Assembly: GCA_013399695.1 (NCBI GenBank)
Contig: VXAU01003158.1
Location: forward strand, 296,343 to 360,342
Source: Formicarius rufipectus
Lineage: Eukaryota; Chordata; Aves; Passeriformes; Formicariidae
Length of the DNA stretch: 64,000 nucleotides
Direction: 5' to 3'
Part shown: positions 46,833-59,094 of the stretch, one piece after another
Layout of the letters: each line of letters begins with the position of its first letter
Numbering within the stretch: position 1 is the stretch's first letter
The notes under the pieces: generated by a model
The model's input: the letters and a program-made list of their open reading frames with translations, nothing else
The model's database searches: none
What the model was told of the DNA's origin: nothing
Position numbers and translations under genes: made by a program

Positions 46833-48415
46833 AAATTTCAGTTCACCAGGGAACAAGAAAATTAGCATAAAAGAAGAAGAACAAGAAATCTGTTTGCTGC
46901 AAGTGGCAAAAGAATGGTTTGAGTGTGAAGAATTTGATTCTACTGTGAACTATTCATTCATGCTAGGGGAAAATTCCCTGTTGACAGTGGCAAGGCCAGT
47001 TCAAATATAGGCCTTTCCAGGTAAAAAGCACGATGTAAACACAAGGTTTTGAGTTTTCACAGAGAAAAATGGAATCATATGCTCATGGGAACTGGGCTGC
47101 ACTTGAAAACTCTTTTATTACATAGCCTCTGGGTTTGCAAATCCTCCTTGCATCATCATCCAGTTGAACTGTTCAGACTGAGAACAGCTATCACAGACCA
47201 AGATCATTTTGGTTTTAGAGGGGAATTTCATACACCTCTCTAGAGCAAACATTTCCCAGCACTTGACAGCCTTCACCCAACACACGTCGGCTTTCTCCTT
47301 GGATCTTTCACCAGTGGCATGCTTTTTCCCGTGTGAAAAATGTGCTTGAAGTTCCTAAGTAGAAGAGACTTTTTTGAGCTCAGCAACTCACCCCAGCTCA
47401 CTGGAGAGGGGAATACCATTCTGAGGCCTTCCTCAGGAGCAGCTGTAGGATTGCACTGTGCTAGGCATTTGTTGGTGGAACAGGCTCTGGCGTGCCAGAA
47501 CCCCTCAGCAGTGCTGTGTATCATCATGTGCAAAAATCATGACCCATGGCTAGTCCCACCTGATCCCAGCAGAGCTGGCATGGAAGGGCACTGTAGCTCT
47601 CAGGAGTCCCTTTGGCAACCTCCTCCTCACCCCGCTGGCTTCAAGTGTCCCCTGTGGGGGACCATAAGGGAAGTACCATGGAGTCTCCACTCATCACCAA
47701 AGGTATTTGCATGGACTATCCCACTGGATGCTGTATGTGTGAAAGGTTTCCCTTAGAAGACCATCATAGAAAGAGGGAGAACAGGAAGGAAAACGTATGA
47801 CCATGCATTATTTGTTGGGCAGCATGGGATATTCCCGGGGTGAGCACTGCAGCCTTCCCTCCTTGTGCTGGTGAAACATGTCTGTCAGATCACTCCAGCC
47901 TTTTCTAAACCTTTTCTTCCAGACCTGTGAAGCAAATTGTTTTCAGTCATACTGATAATTTTTTGGGCCTCAAGTTAGTGGTGTGCCCCTCAGCTGTAAA
48001 GGGAACCATGTGCTTGGGAAAAGGGCCAGGGGAGTCAGTCCCACTGCTGTGGAGGCAGATTCCTGCAGGTTTCAAGGCGTGGGGCAGAGATGGTGTATGG
48101 ACGTGATCTTATCTTCAGAAAGCCAACAGAGGACAAGGAGCAGGACTGGGTACTCAGTGGGTACTAAAGAAATACATGGAAGAGGGGATGAAATGGTTCA
48201 GGATACTACTGTCATTTTTAGAGCTTTGTGATCATCATGCTGAAAACCACTTGAGAAAGGTGGATGGAGAGTAGAGTTCTCCTAAATCACCAAGAGATAT
48301 TAACTCATTGCAGCAGTGGAGTAGTTATCTGACATCCTATTTGTATCTAGGTCCCAAAGACTTGAATCTTTGAAGACCCATAAGCCTGAAAGCTCCTAAA
48401 GCCTGCCCAGATGAG
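46833..48415. other. Intergenic, no gene recognised
   Basis: Unique sequence without convincing exons on either strand. Confidence 0.5.
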
Positions 48416-48424
48416 GGGATTGAA

Positions 48425-49275
48425 TAGACTCTAGATAAGTTTGCAGACAACACCAAGGTGGGCAGCAGTGTTGATCTGCTGGAGGGTAGGAAGGCTCTGT
48501 AGAGAAATCTGGAATGGCCAGATTGACAGGCCAAACCAATTTTGTGAGGTTCAACAAGGCAGTGTGCTGGGTCCTGCACTCAGATCACAACTCCCTGTAG
48601 CATTACAGGCTGGGGGAAGAGTGTCTAGAAAGTTGCCTGGTGGAAAAGGATCTGGGGGTGTTGGCCAACAGCAGCTGAACATGAGCCAGTGGTGTGTCCA
48701 GGAGGCCAAGGAGGCCAACGGCATCCTGGCCTGTATCAGCAACAGTGTGGCCAGCAGGACCAGGACAGTGATTGTCCCCCTGTACGTGGCACTAGTGAGG
48801 CTGCACCTCTAATTATGTGTTCAGTCACAGGCCACTCCCGACAAGACAGACATTGAGGTGCTGGAGCATGCTCAAAGAAAGGCAACAGAGTTGGTGAAAG
48901 GTCTGGAGCACAGATCTGATGAGAAGCAGCAGAGGGAGCTGGGAGTGTTTAGTCCAGAGAAAAGGGGGCTCAGAGGGGACCTTATCACTCTCTACAACTA
49001 CCAGAAAGGAGATTGTAGCCAGGTTGGTCTCTTCTCCCAGGTAATAAGTGACAGGATGAAAGAGAACAGCTGGAAGTCGCACCAGAGGAGGTTTAGATTG
49101 GATACTATGGAGAATTTTTTCACAGAAAAGATTATAAAGCACTGGAACAGGCTTCCCAGGGAAGTGATACAGTCACCACCCCTGGAAGTGTTCAAAAAAC
49201 ATGTGGATATGACACTTGAAGACATATTTAGTTGAGTGCTGGACTTGATGATCTTAAAGCTCTTTTCCCACGTTA
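48425..49275 (+). mobile_element. CR1 LINE, 3' part of ORF2 plus 3'UTR
   Basis: Readable polymerase relics are KFADNTKVGSSVDLLEG (around 48435-48485), KEANGILACISNSVASRT with VIVPLYVALVRLHL (48705-48812), then LEHAQRKATELVKGLEHRSD, GVFSPEKRGLRGDLITLYNY and HWNRLPREVIQSPPLEVFKK (48859-49200). It ends in taatgattctatgatc. Stops and shifts interrupt it, so it is inactive. Confidence 0.93.
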
Positions 49276-49333
49276 ATGATTCTATGATCTTTAAAGACCC
49301 TTACCAATCCAAACCATTCTTTGCTTCTATGAC
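49276..49333 (+). mobile_element. Second CR1 terminus abutting the first
   Basis: Directly after the terminal repeat of the preceding copy comes another CR1 end: tttaaagacccttaccaatc, then caaaccattctttgcttctatga. It may be a separate short insertion. Confidence 0.6.
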
Positions 49334-50860
49334 CTTTAGAGTCACATGTGGGTGTGTACAGGAATTTTTGTGCTCTTGTGATAGATTTGAGACTGTCAAG
49401 CATGGGAGTGCAGTCTTTAATGAAGGCCTTAACTTCCCATCACATTGCTAGCAATGAATAAATGTGACTACTCCTGGACAACAGTCTGGGTTCTTTGCTG
49501 AAATGTGATTAATCCAACAGAAGAGAAGAGTTTTCTGCCTGGTTGTGATAAAAACTAAAGACATTATAAAGGAATTTGTCATAGAAAATAGTTTGGATTG
49601 AATGCTGCCATGGTATTTCAATCTAAATTAAAAATAAGTTCTTAGCTTCCTGCTAACTTCTTTGGAGGGAGAATTTTGAGAAATTAAGGGAATTAATCAG
49701 GGAAATCAACTAACCTACAACAATCTGGAATGCAATTTCAGGCAATAGAAGAAACCTCTCAGGGGAAAGGCTAAATCCTTAAATTGATGAATTACCACAA
49801 AAAACTACCCCAAACAATTAGGAATAACCACAAGCCCGTAATGGAGGGAAAAAGGGATTAACCAGTCAAGAGAGGTTTATGTTCAAGGTCAGGCAGTGCA
49901 GAGGTAACATAAGAATTGCCAAAGTCAAGCTCTGTTAGACCCTGTGAATGAAATTAAAAGAAGTAGCAAAAAGTTCCTGAGTCATAAACTCAACAAGAAG
50001 AAAGAAATGTGGCTTCAGTATGCCCAGGGTGTGGCAGAGCCTAAAGATACTACATCCCTACTAAATAATACGTCCCTCAAACAAGGTGGCTGTTTGGTGC
50101 CAGGCTTTGGGAAGAATGAGGATGCTGAATCTCAGGCCAAACTGAAGAAGGATGGACATCAGAATATGGAAACAACCACATCTAAAGAGGAAAAGAAAGC
50201 TCAATGAGCTCAGTGCACACAGTTTGGAGGAACTGGACCAGCTCCAACCCAGAGTCAGAGAAGAAATGGTCATGAAATTGCAAGTCCAGCAGCAAGCATT
50301 TGAAATTAATCTATGGTGGTTTAGAAGGGGTGCTGGAAAATAGTAATTTAGGAAAGGTGAGAAAGATGCCCTGGGAAACTGCAGCTCCTCCTGTTTGCAG
50401 CAGGCCTGCCAAATGGAATCCCTGCTAGACAATTCTTCAAACTTTCCTGAATAACTGATTTTTCTAGGCAAAGACAAGGCATTCAGTCTTATTTTTCTGG
50501 ATTTTAGCACCTTTTTTTACAGTGTCCTATTTAAAATTGTTACTTAAAATGGAGAAGACAATACCTGGTGAGAAGAAACTGTGAAGTAGGTAACAAAGGG
50601 ACTAAGGGAGATACCAGTGCTCTGTCTCAGAGTTTATTCAGCCTGCATAGAGATAATTCCTGGTGATCCTCAAAGATCAGTCTTGATCATTTAGTATTTC
50701 TGGCAGGGCCAGTGGCACCAAAAATAATACACTGATGAATTTGTTTCCACAAAAAAAATAATCCAAAACCACCAAACCAACCAAACAACAAATAAACAAA
50801 TAAAGCCCAGGACAAACAGCCTGAATTTATGTATAGTGGCAATGTCCCCTAGCAAACAGG
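49334..50860. other. Intergenic, no gene recognised
   Basis: A-rich unique sequence. The stretch 49.94-50.34 kb reads as Lys/Glu-rich peptide in two frames, which I cannot match to any family. An A/C-rich run with CCAAA units lies at 50748-50806. Confidence 0.5.
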
Positions 50861-51004
50861 TGTGTGTATATATATATACACACATACATATACATACATA
50901 CACACATATATACGTACACAAATATACTTACATGCATATATGTATTTATGTGTTTTTATATATATATACACATACGTAAACATATATATATATTTATATA
51001 TACC
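50861..51004. repeat. Complex TA/CA/CATA microsatellite
   Basis: About 140 bases of mixed (GT), (TA), (CATA) and (CA) units with two uninterrupted TA cores near 50956 and 50984. Partly self-complementary. Peptides read through it are only Tyr/Ile/Thr/His repeats. Confidence 0.92.
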
Positions 51005-53180
51005 CATACCTTCATTTCAAATGCTGAAGACAGATGATGCTGCTGAACCATTGACACAGTGGTGCCCTGGAAAAGCCAAGCATCCTCACAAGAGTATCAA
51101 GCATTTAAGAGCAGTTTCTTTCTTTTGCAGGAGACAGCCATGAAGAGAACATGACCCATCCATGTTTTGAGAGAAAGTGAGTCTAAACTTGGATAGGTCC
51201 CAGGCTGAGTGAAGAGATGCAGAGCAGGCTAAAAGAGAGGAGAAAGTGGTAGCTTGGCATTTCCAGCTTGCAGGACAGGGGCTGGATAGATGCTCTTGCC
51301 TTCTACCAGGGTAGAACTGGGGAAGGTTGGAGAGATGCTTAACCACCAGACTGCCCTCAGGATGGGAGCCTGGCAGCTGTGGTTTCCTTTCCTTTGGCAT
51401 TCCATTTCCCAACCCACTCTAGCAGGGTTGGAAGTAATCTCCTTCAGGGATAGATCTGTCCCCTTCAGTAGAGCACCTGTGTGTCCCCCAGTTTATTTAG
51501 TCATGTATGTGTTACATAGCAGCAGCCAAAGCCCAGAGATGCTGATCTAAGTGAAATCTGAGGTTGCAAGGCCTGGAAGCATTCCCCCAGTTACCACTGT
51601 GGACACTTGTGTCATACTGGACCCTGAGCTTTCTGCTGAGGTTCTCAGATGGCTGAGCTGCCCGAGCTGTTGCAATGGCCCTGGGGGAGATGCACCATGC
51701 TCAAACTGTGTGGTGCTTCATGCAGTCCCAGGAAGTCCTGGTGACAGGAGCTGCTTGCCTGCCACTGCTCTCCAACAGAGAACCATCAGGAGCATCCCCC
51801 ACTGCTGCCACTGGGATTTCATTTAAGCATTTCTTCACCTCAATTCTAGTTGGAAGGGTCAGGAGGAACCTCTGGGATTTGCTGTTCTGAGAGAAAACAC
51901 CATGGGAGCACAATTTCTCCTAGATTTTCCAGCTGTAAATACCCTGTCTCCCTTCTGGGACCATCCTGGCCAGGATGTTGCCAGGCTCTGGAGGGGACCT
52001 GTGTAGTAAATAATCAAGCACCTTGGATGAAAGGTGAGGAACTGAAACGATGGAAACCAGTCCTAAACAGATGGAAAACACCAAAATGCTGTTTAAATGG
52101 AATTGCTTATTCCTTCCTACTTTGAAAGTGCCTTGAACAACCACACCTTGGGATGCTTGTTTCCACCTTCTGTGGGTGAACAGGCCCCAGGGCAGTGGAA
52201 CAGAAGATGGGTGCCCTGATCATTAGGGTGCTTTCCCAGACTCCTTCCAGAAGACTCTGAGGGAATTTAGGCAAAATATTTTGCTCACCAGGAAATCTCA
52301 AGAAAGCTGCTGATTTATGGAATGACTTCTGAGCCTACCTTGGGAAGCCTGAGCCTGCTGAACATTTGGGAGCTTAGAGTGAGAGCCATGTATGAGCCAC
52401 AGCCTTCTTTTAACCATAGGTAACCTCAGCCTCAAAGTGCAAAGTAAATTGCTTGAAGATCAACAGGAAAATGATCAAAAGTGAAAGCTTATGAGTTCAA
52501 AGTCCATCCTCCAAACACTAGGCACTGTTCCTCAAAAACAACTTCTGAAACAAGTTATTGTTATTTGTCAGCACACCGTGGATGCAGAGCTCACAAGAAG
52601 ACACGTCTCCCACTGCACACTTGTAACTTTGAGCCACAGGCTTTGACAAGCTCCCTGAAACACAAAAGAGCAGTGAAAACTGAGAGTATAGTGAAATAAC
52701 TCAAACAGGGTCACCAAGACATCCAAAGCCTTGAGTCGCTTCTGCTCAGCTCAGCCCATCCAAAGATCCCTTCTCCCAACCACCATCTGCCAACACTTGT
52801 GTGTTGTGCAGCAATGGTCGTGAGCTGATGAGAGGGAACCTCCACAAGCAGCACCATCCCTGGAGACCAGCAGCACATCACACAGCCTGAGCTGGGTGAC
52901 ACACTGCACTGTTCAGCTGCCCTGGACACACAGACACAAATGTAATTGTTCAAGGAAAGAAGACTCCCTGCTGATGCTGCAGGCCTCTTCCCACCAGCTC
53001 CATGCCAAGAAAAGCAGTTGTTTAATCAAGAGGAGAGAATCAGATCTGCTGTGGCCTCGGTCCCTTTGTCCCAGGCCACTGCACTCTGACGCTTGTGGAG
53101 GGTCCTCCTGGGTGATGTTGCTTTGAATTGCCCACATCTGCATTCCTAACCAAAAACATTTGCTGCAAGGCTCCCAAAGC
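51005..53180. other. Intergenic, no gene recognised
   Basis: Unique sequence. No exon with splice sites and conserved-looking peptide was recognised. Confidence 0.5.
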
Positions 53181-53243
53181 TATAAATAATAGTGATAATA
53201 ATAATAGTAATACCGATAATAACAGTAACAATGGTAATAATAT
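53181..53243. repeat. (AAT)n-like microsatellite
   Basis: Interrupted ATAATAATAGTAAT units, about 60 bases. Confidence 0.88.
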
Positions 53244-56200
53244 CAACTATTCTTGTATCTCCACCAGCAAAATTATCTGTTTGTCACAGGTCACTTATTT
53301 TCAACCAGAAAATGTTGCTATGGGCAACATGGAAATACAATATGCTGTCTGGAGCAGCAGAATTGAAGAATGTGAAATGTGTCATGATATCTAATATTTC
53401 CACAGCAGAAACCCACCCAAGGATGACCAAGCACTTCCCCACAGCAAAGGGACCTTGCCCTACAATCAATACCCCAATGTGGCAGACTCCTGCCACCCCC
53501 AGGGAGTGACGTGGTCAAAGCCCAACCCTGAAATCCCTGGAGGTGCAAAATTCATCTTGGCTCCTGCTAGCACACCTACACACCTTGGAGCAGCCAGCAA
53601 GGTTGGAAATAAGCCCACTACTTCAGTAGATTTACTTGCTGTCCTTGAGACTGGCCCAAAGCACCAGTGGAGATCAGCCCTTCAGCTTGTCTGAGACCGT
53701 GCACAAACTACAAACATTTCATTCTTCATCCAGAAAGCAATAAAAAAAAAAAATCCATGCAGAGGAGCTGAAAGGCCCTGGAGAGGTCTCAGAGTTTGGA
53801 CCATCCTTTTTACTCTCAGCCACATCACACTTTGGTGTCTGCCCACTACATGCACCCAGTGTGGCCTGGGGAACCTTGTCCCACTGAGAGCTCCTCACCA
53901 GGAAGCAGAAGGTACCTCTTCACCAAAGAAGCAGGCACTTACCCACCCACCAGCTGGGTGTGAATGCTAAAACAGCCCCAGCTGGGATGTTACATGGGTG
54001 TTACACCCCCTAAAAAAGGTCGTCTAGGGTGTAACTCAGACTCTGGACATCCAGTTGCCCAGAGCACAGAATTTTATGCCTGTTGGCCCTCTGTGGAACA
54101 GTGAGATCCTGCCAGCTCTGCAGGGGAGTTTCTGCTCTGGCGCCTGGAGCACCTCCTCTGCCTCCTTCTCCACTGACCTTGGTGTCTGCAGGGCTGTTTC
54201 TCTCACGTATTCTACTTCTTCTCTTCTCTGGCTGCAATTGCCTCTGTGCAATAAATTTTTTCCTTCTTAAATACATTATCCCAGAGTTGCTAACACTGTT
54301 GCTGAAGGGCTCAGCCTTGGCCAGCAGCAAAGTCTGTCTTGAAGCCAGCTGGCATTGGTTCTGTCAGATGTGGTGGAAGCTTCTAGCAGCTTCTCACAGA
54401 AGCCACCCTTGCAGCCTCTCTGCTACCAAAACCTTGCCACACAAACCCAACACACTCCCAAACACCTATGTATGCTTGTGACCCCACCACCTGGACACCC
54501 AACTTCCTTGTCCTTGCACCAAGAAAACCCCAACCCAGCCAGCTAAGGCACAAACCTCACTTTATGGTGGAAACTTTATAAAATTAAAAAAAAACCAAAC
54601 ACCTCACCCATCAAACTAATGAAAATGTCTGGGAGCCCCAGGCGCACTGTAGAGGAGAGCTGGGCCAAACATTGAGTGGTGGGATATGGTTGTATGGGAG
54701 AGAGCAACTCTGGGAGCAGGGGCACCCACAGCACCTGCTGGGTCACATGGCCTTTGCTCAGTGTCCCAGACACATATCTTCACATGGCACAGTCCCTAGG
54801 GGTGAATCCCTGCTAAGGTGGGCTGGAAGGATCCATCCTTTCCATAGCTCTAGTCCTGACGTACCATCTTGGTCAGGAAATGTGGTGTGAAGCAGATACT
54901 GAACAAGACCTGGGAGATACATGCTCAACACACATCTCCCAAAATCAGCATTTGACTGTTAAAATGATCCAACGAAGTGGAGGAGGTGGGGACTGCAGTG
55001 GGACCTGTGTAAATCAATGGGCTGAGTGAGCTGCGGGAGGCCAAGGGAGGTTGGAGCTTTGGGAGAAGCCCAGATCCCAGCCCACCCAGGGGGAAACCAG
55101 GGGAGCAGGAGAAGGAAGATGGAGGAGGAACAGTGCTGTGGAACTTTAATGGTGGCAAGCCATTATTTAAGCACCTCTTAGGCACGAGAGGACTTTCTTG
55201 CTCACTGGCTGACATTATACTCATGATGAACTTTCACTAAACATTTTTCAGTGCTCTAAATGAACAAGGTGATCCTGGAAATGCAGTGTCAAAAACAGGA
55301 GAGGTGGAGCCTCCTGAAGTCTGAAAAGACTGAACCAAGATCCTTAAGGTTGAAACCCAAGGTGGAGTATGGCCACTGCTCTGTGGGAGGAAGACTGTGG
55401 CTTCCCAATGGGAATGATGAGCCAGAGCATCACAGCACAGGGGAAGAGGCCATGGAGCTGGGATGGAGCCATCTCTTGCAGACAGGGAGGGACTTCGGTG
55501 TGGGATGGGGTCTGAGGGGGCAGACAGTTGCCTCTGGCAGACGTGGTGATACTTAACTGAAAGGCCAGGGCTGCCCAGCAGCCCCTTCAGCTTCAAAAAA
55601 GGCTCATCATTGCCAGTAGTCAACAAAGTAAATCCTCCCTCCAGTTAGCTGGTATGGGGTGGGATGCTTGGTTCCAATGTGATCAAAGGGAAGCAGGGAG
55701 AGGAAATGAGTTGGAAAAAGAACATTTCCTAGGCCCGTGGAGGTAAAAGGTAAGTTTAGCACTGAATATGGGTTAATGCAATGGGGCAATGATTGCCCTG
55801 CTTGCAGTCTCCCCAGCCCTCAGCCATCCTGGGTCTGAGTACTAGAATGGGTCAGTCTTATATAATTAACAGCTTTTGCACTTTTCTTTTGGTTTTCCAA
55901 AGAAAGAGAGTTCTATTCCTGGAAAAGACATAGAATTAATAGAAGTGACCTTCAAATAAGACATGATTTCTGTGTAAACAGAGAAAATTATAAATATTAT
56001 TAAAACATTAGTTTGTATTACCATGAACCAATTTTTTTTTTTTTTTAATAAATGCCAGCCAGCAGTTTCAGTAGAAGCTGAAAACTGGCTTCTTTTCATC
56101 TTCTGGAGATGAGTTTCCATTGACTCTTCTGAATCAGTGAGTTGGAATGTTTTACTTGACTCAAAGTTTTACTTTCCCTCAAACTTTTAAGATAGTTGGA

Positions 56201-58988
56201 GGCACATGGAAAGGGGACAGGGTGCTGCTGCTTTTGAATCATTTGTTCAGTCATTTTAAAAGGATAACACAAGCAAAAATACATTTTATACAAGGCACAG
56301 AAGAATCTGATGCTGCCCTTCATTGCTAATGAGAGCTCTCCCCTGCCAAATAAACACTGGTTGCCAGAGAGGAATCAGAAATGCAGAGTGTAAATTGAGT
56401 ATGGACAAGGAAACATGCAGTTTATATTAAAGGAGATTGTTTTCATTTCTTTCTCTTGGGATCCTTGGCCTTGCCTTGACCTGTTGTGCAGTATCTCACA
56501 GCCTGCAGTGTGGAAGAGCTCCCTGGTCTGGAACAACAAGGAGGCTGCTGCAACAGATACCCGATAGACAAGTGAGGTTGTTTGGTCTTCACTGTGATCT
56601 CCACATCATTCTGGGGGTAGAATTAACAGATTGGAAAGATTCAGCCAAGTGAACCCTAGGCTTGGCTTTGGGATCTGAATGCTTCAAAGCAAGGAAATAA
56701 ATGTTGGGGGTGTTTTCATGGGCACTGGGCTTCTTCCATGTACCTGGTATTGAGGAGAAGGGGTGACCTGTGTTTTCATATGGGCTTTCTCTCTCCCAGC
56801 TGCCCCCTGGTGAGTCCTGCTCATGATAAGATCCTTGTGGGGACCAGCTTTTGGCTAATGGACACCCAATGAGTAGCCCTGGGTGAAAATACTCAGAGAA
56901 GAAAAAAAGTGTTGGCATAATGAGCAAACACATGGACTTGAGGAAATTCCAATACTGCAGCTCCAACCTTATTAAAATGCCCCAGTATGAGTTCTCCCAA
57001 GTGGGTGTGGAGGCAAGGTCTACAGACCTGGTTGCAGTGTGCTCTGTTTCCCCACCACCACTTCACCCATGCTGAAGGGGTTCAGCATACAACTCCCAGG
57101 GAAAGGTGTTTGTCCCCCATGGTACAGGGTGTCATGGAAAGTGTCTTGGTCAGTCTCTCCTCTGGATGTAGTGATGACTCAAAGATATTTACTTGATGAA
57201 GTGAAGGTCTCTGGGGTGAGGAGCACAGCTGCACTTCCTCTTCTCCTTTAACATCCCCCTTTTTGGGTGTTGCCTTCAGATCTCCAGCCTCCTGATAACT
57301 GCTTAGCTCCCTCAAATGAAACTCATCAAAAGAAGCAGAGGACAGCATAAGTGGCATGTCTGAGAGGGACTCTCCACCTTCCTCAGGGATGCAGTATTTG
57401 ATACTTTCATTCTGCTCCCAAATCACAACTGCTGCCCCTTTTCCTGCCTCCCAGAGCACGTGCAAAGAGGTTTTTCAGAGCTGTGAGTGCTTTCCATCGC
57501 TCTGCAGTATCACTGTACCGGTAGGCAGGGAGAGACAGTGAGATCAGCCAACGCTGATTGCAGAGCCACCCCCGCCCACAGCAGCTCCCTGTCCAGAGCG
57601 CTCCAACGCCCATGCACCACTTATCATGAGGTCCAAATGTTTGACATGCCTCAATCAGCAAACCGCACTGCAGGCAAACCATACCCATTTAGCAGTCTTA
57701 CTGGCACTGAGTAAGCCAGTTGCCACTGGCACTCTCCCTTGCTCCTCAGGTGGAGAACACACTCACCAACCAAGAGGCCCCCAAACATCCCTTTCCACTC
57801 AACCAGATGAAGACACCATGATTCCTTCACAACACAGTCATCACATAGTCCTTGTTTTGAAGGCAATCAGGGTTTACAGCTATCCTCAACCCTTTGTCTG
57901 AAATGGGAGGAGAGGATTTCAGTTTATGATCCATCTACCTTTAGGGAAAAGCTAGCTCTTGGAACTGGATTTGAATGCTGCATTAATTAATGTGAATGTG
58001 CAAGGAGGTGTGAAGCCAGGGGTGCTGCCCTACCAAAACCAATGAGTGACCCAACAGTTCCCAGAGACTCTCCTAGGACCAGACCCACACTGTATGGATA
58101 CTCCTACCCCCAAGGCATAAGCTTGTATGATAACACAGCTGCACTGTTCTGCCTGATGCTGCCTGGTGTTTGTCAGTGATGCACCCCTGTTCCTGGGTTG
58201 CTACAAAGGTCCTGGTGAGGTGCATGTCTTGGGCTCTGTCTGTGAGCTTCCTCATGATGGAACATAGAGCACACTAGTAAAATTCCACACTGTTTCCCAG
58301 GATGAGTGAGGGGGTGCTTACAAGTGTTTTAGAGGTTTACATTTCAGTATAATCCTGGTAAATGAGAAAGTCTCGTCAACCCTAGTAAACCTGAAAACAG
58401 CCTTAAAAGACAATTACAATGTTGGAGAGGTCCATCAAAGGCAGAAACTCCATCAAGGAACACGCAACCAATGATGGGGGTGTTGTTTACATGACACCAT
58501 GCAATAGCAGCAACCAAATAGCAATCCAAGAAGGCAACCATTGCTCCAAGTCCCATCCTAGACACACTCTCCCACCGCACCAGTACTCTGCTTGGCAGTG
58601 ACTCTATGGAGAAGTTAATAAACTCAAATTGTAAGAGTGTCATGTTTCCTTCTCATTTTCCCCTACAACTGTGCCTGTGATAATACCAGCATAGAAACAT
58701 CATAGGCCAAGGATATGGCAGATGACAGGTATAAGCTGGAGCAGCCATTCCTGCTGCATCTGCAGTGTTGGGTTTATGAGTATTAATTGTTACAACAAAG
58801 CTCTCTCCAGCCTTGGTGTCCAATGCCAATTCGTGTTGTCTTGCACAACAGGCAATGCCTGTAGATATCAACTGTTTCCCACTTCCCAATAAAAAGAAAG
58901 AGAAAGCTTGGGAGCATCTTCATACTTTCTGATTCCCTTGGATATTACTTTAAAAAAACAGCTATATTCTGTCCTACTGAATGCTGAA
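53244..58988. other. Intergenic, no gene firmly recognised
   Basis: Unique sequence with short poly(A) and poly(T) runs (53742-53753, 56031-56046). One minus-strand open stretch at 57193-57465 looks somewhat coding but has no family match; see findings. Confidence 0.45.
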
Positions 58989-59094
58989 TTAAAAAAAAAC
59001 AAACCAAACCAAAACCCAAACAAAACAAAACCAAACAAACCCAAAAAAAAACCAAAAAAACCCCCCAAAACCAAAACCAAACCAACCTAAACCA
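58989..59094. repeat. A/C-rich low-complexity tract
   Basis: About 105 bases of ACCAAA, AACAAA and CCAAAA variants with almost no G or T on the plus strand. Confidence 0.9.

Noticed and set aside
49944..50343. Lys/Glu-rich open frames that look like a coiled coil
   Set aside because: They are short and in two different frames of A-rich DNA, with no start or splice context and no family match. Possibly an unknown transposon relic, but unsupported.
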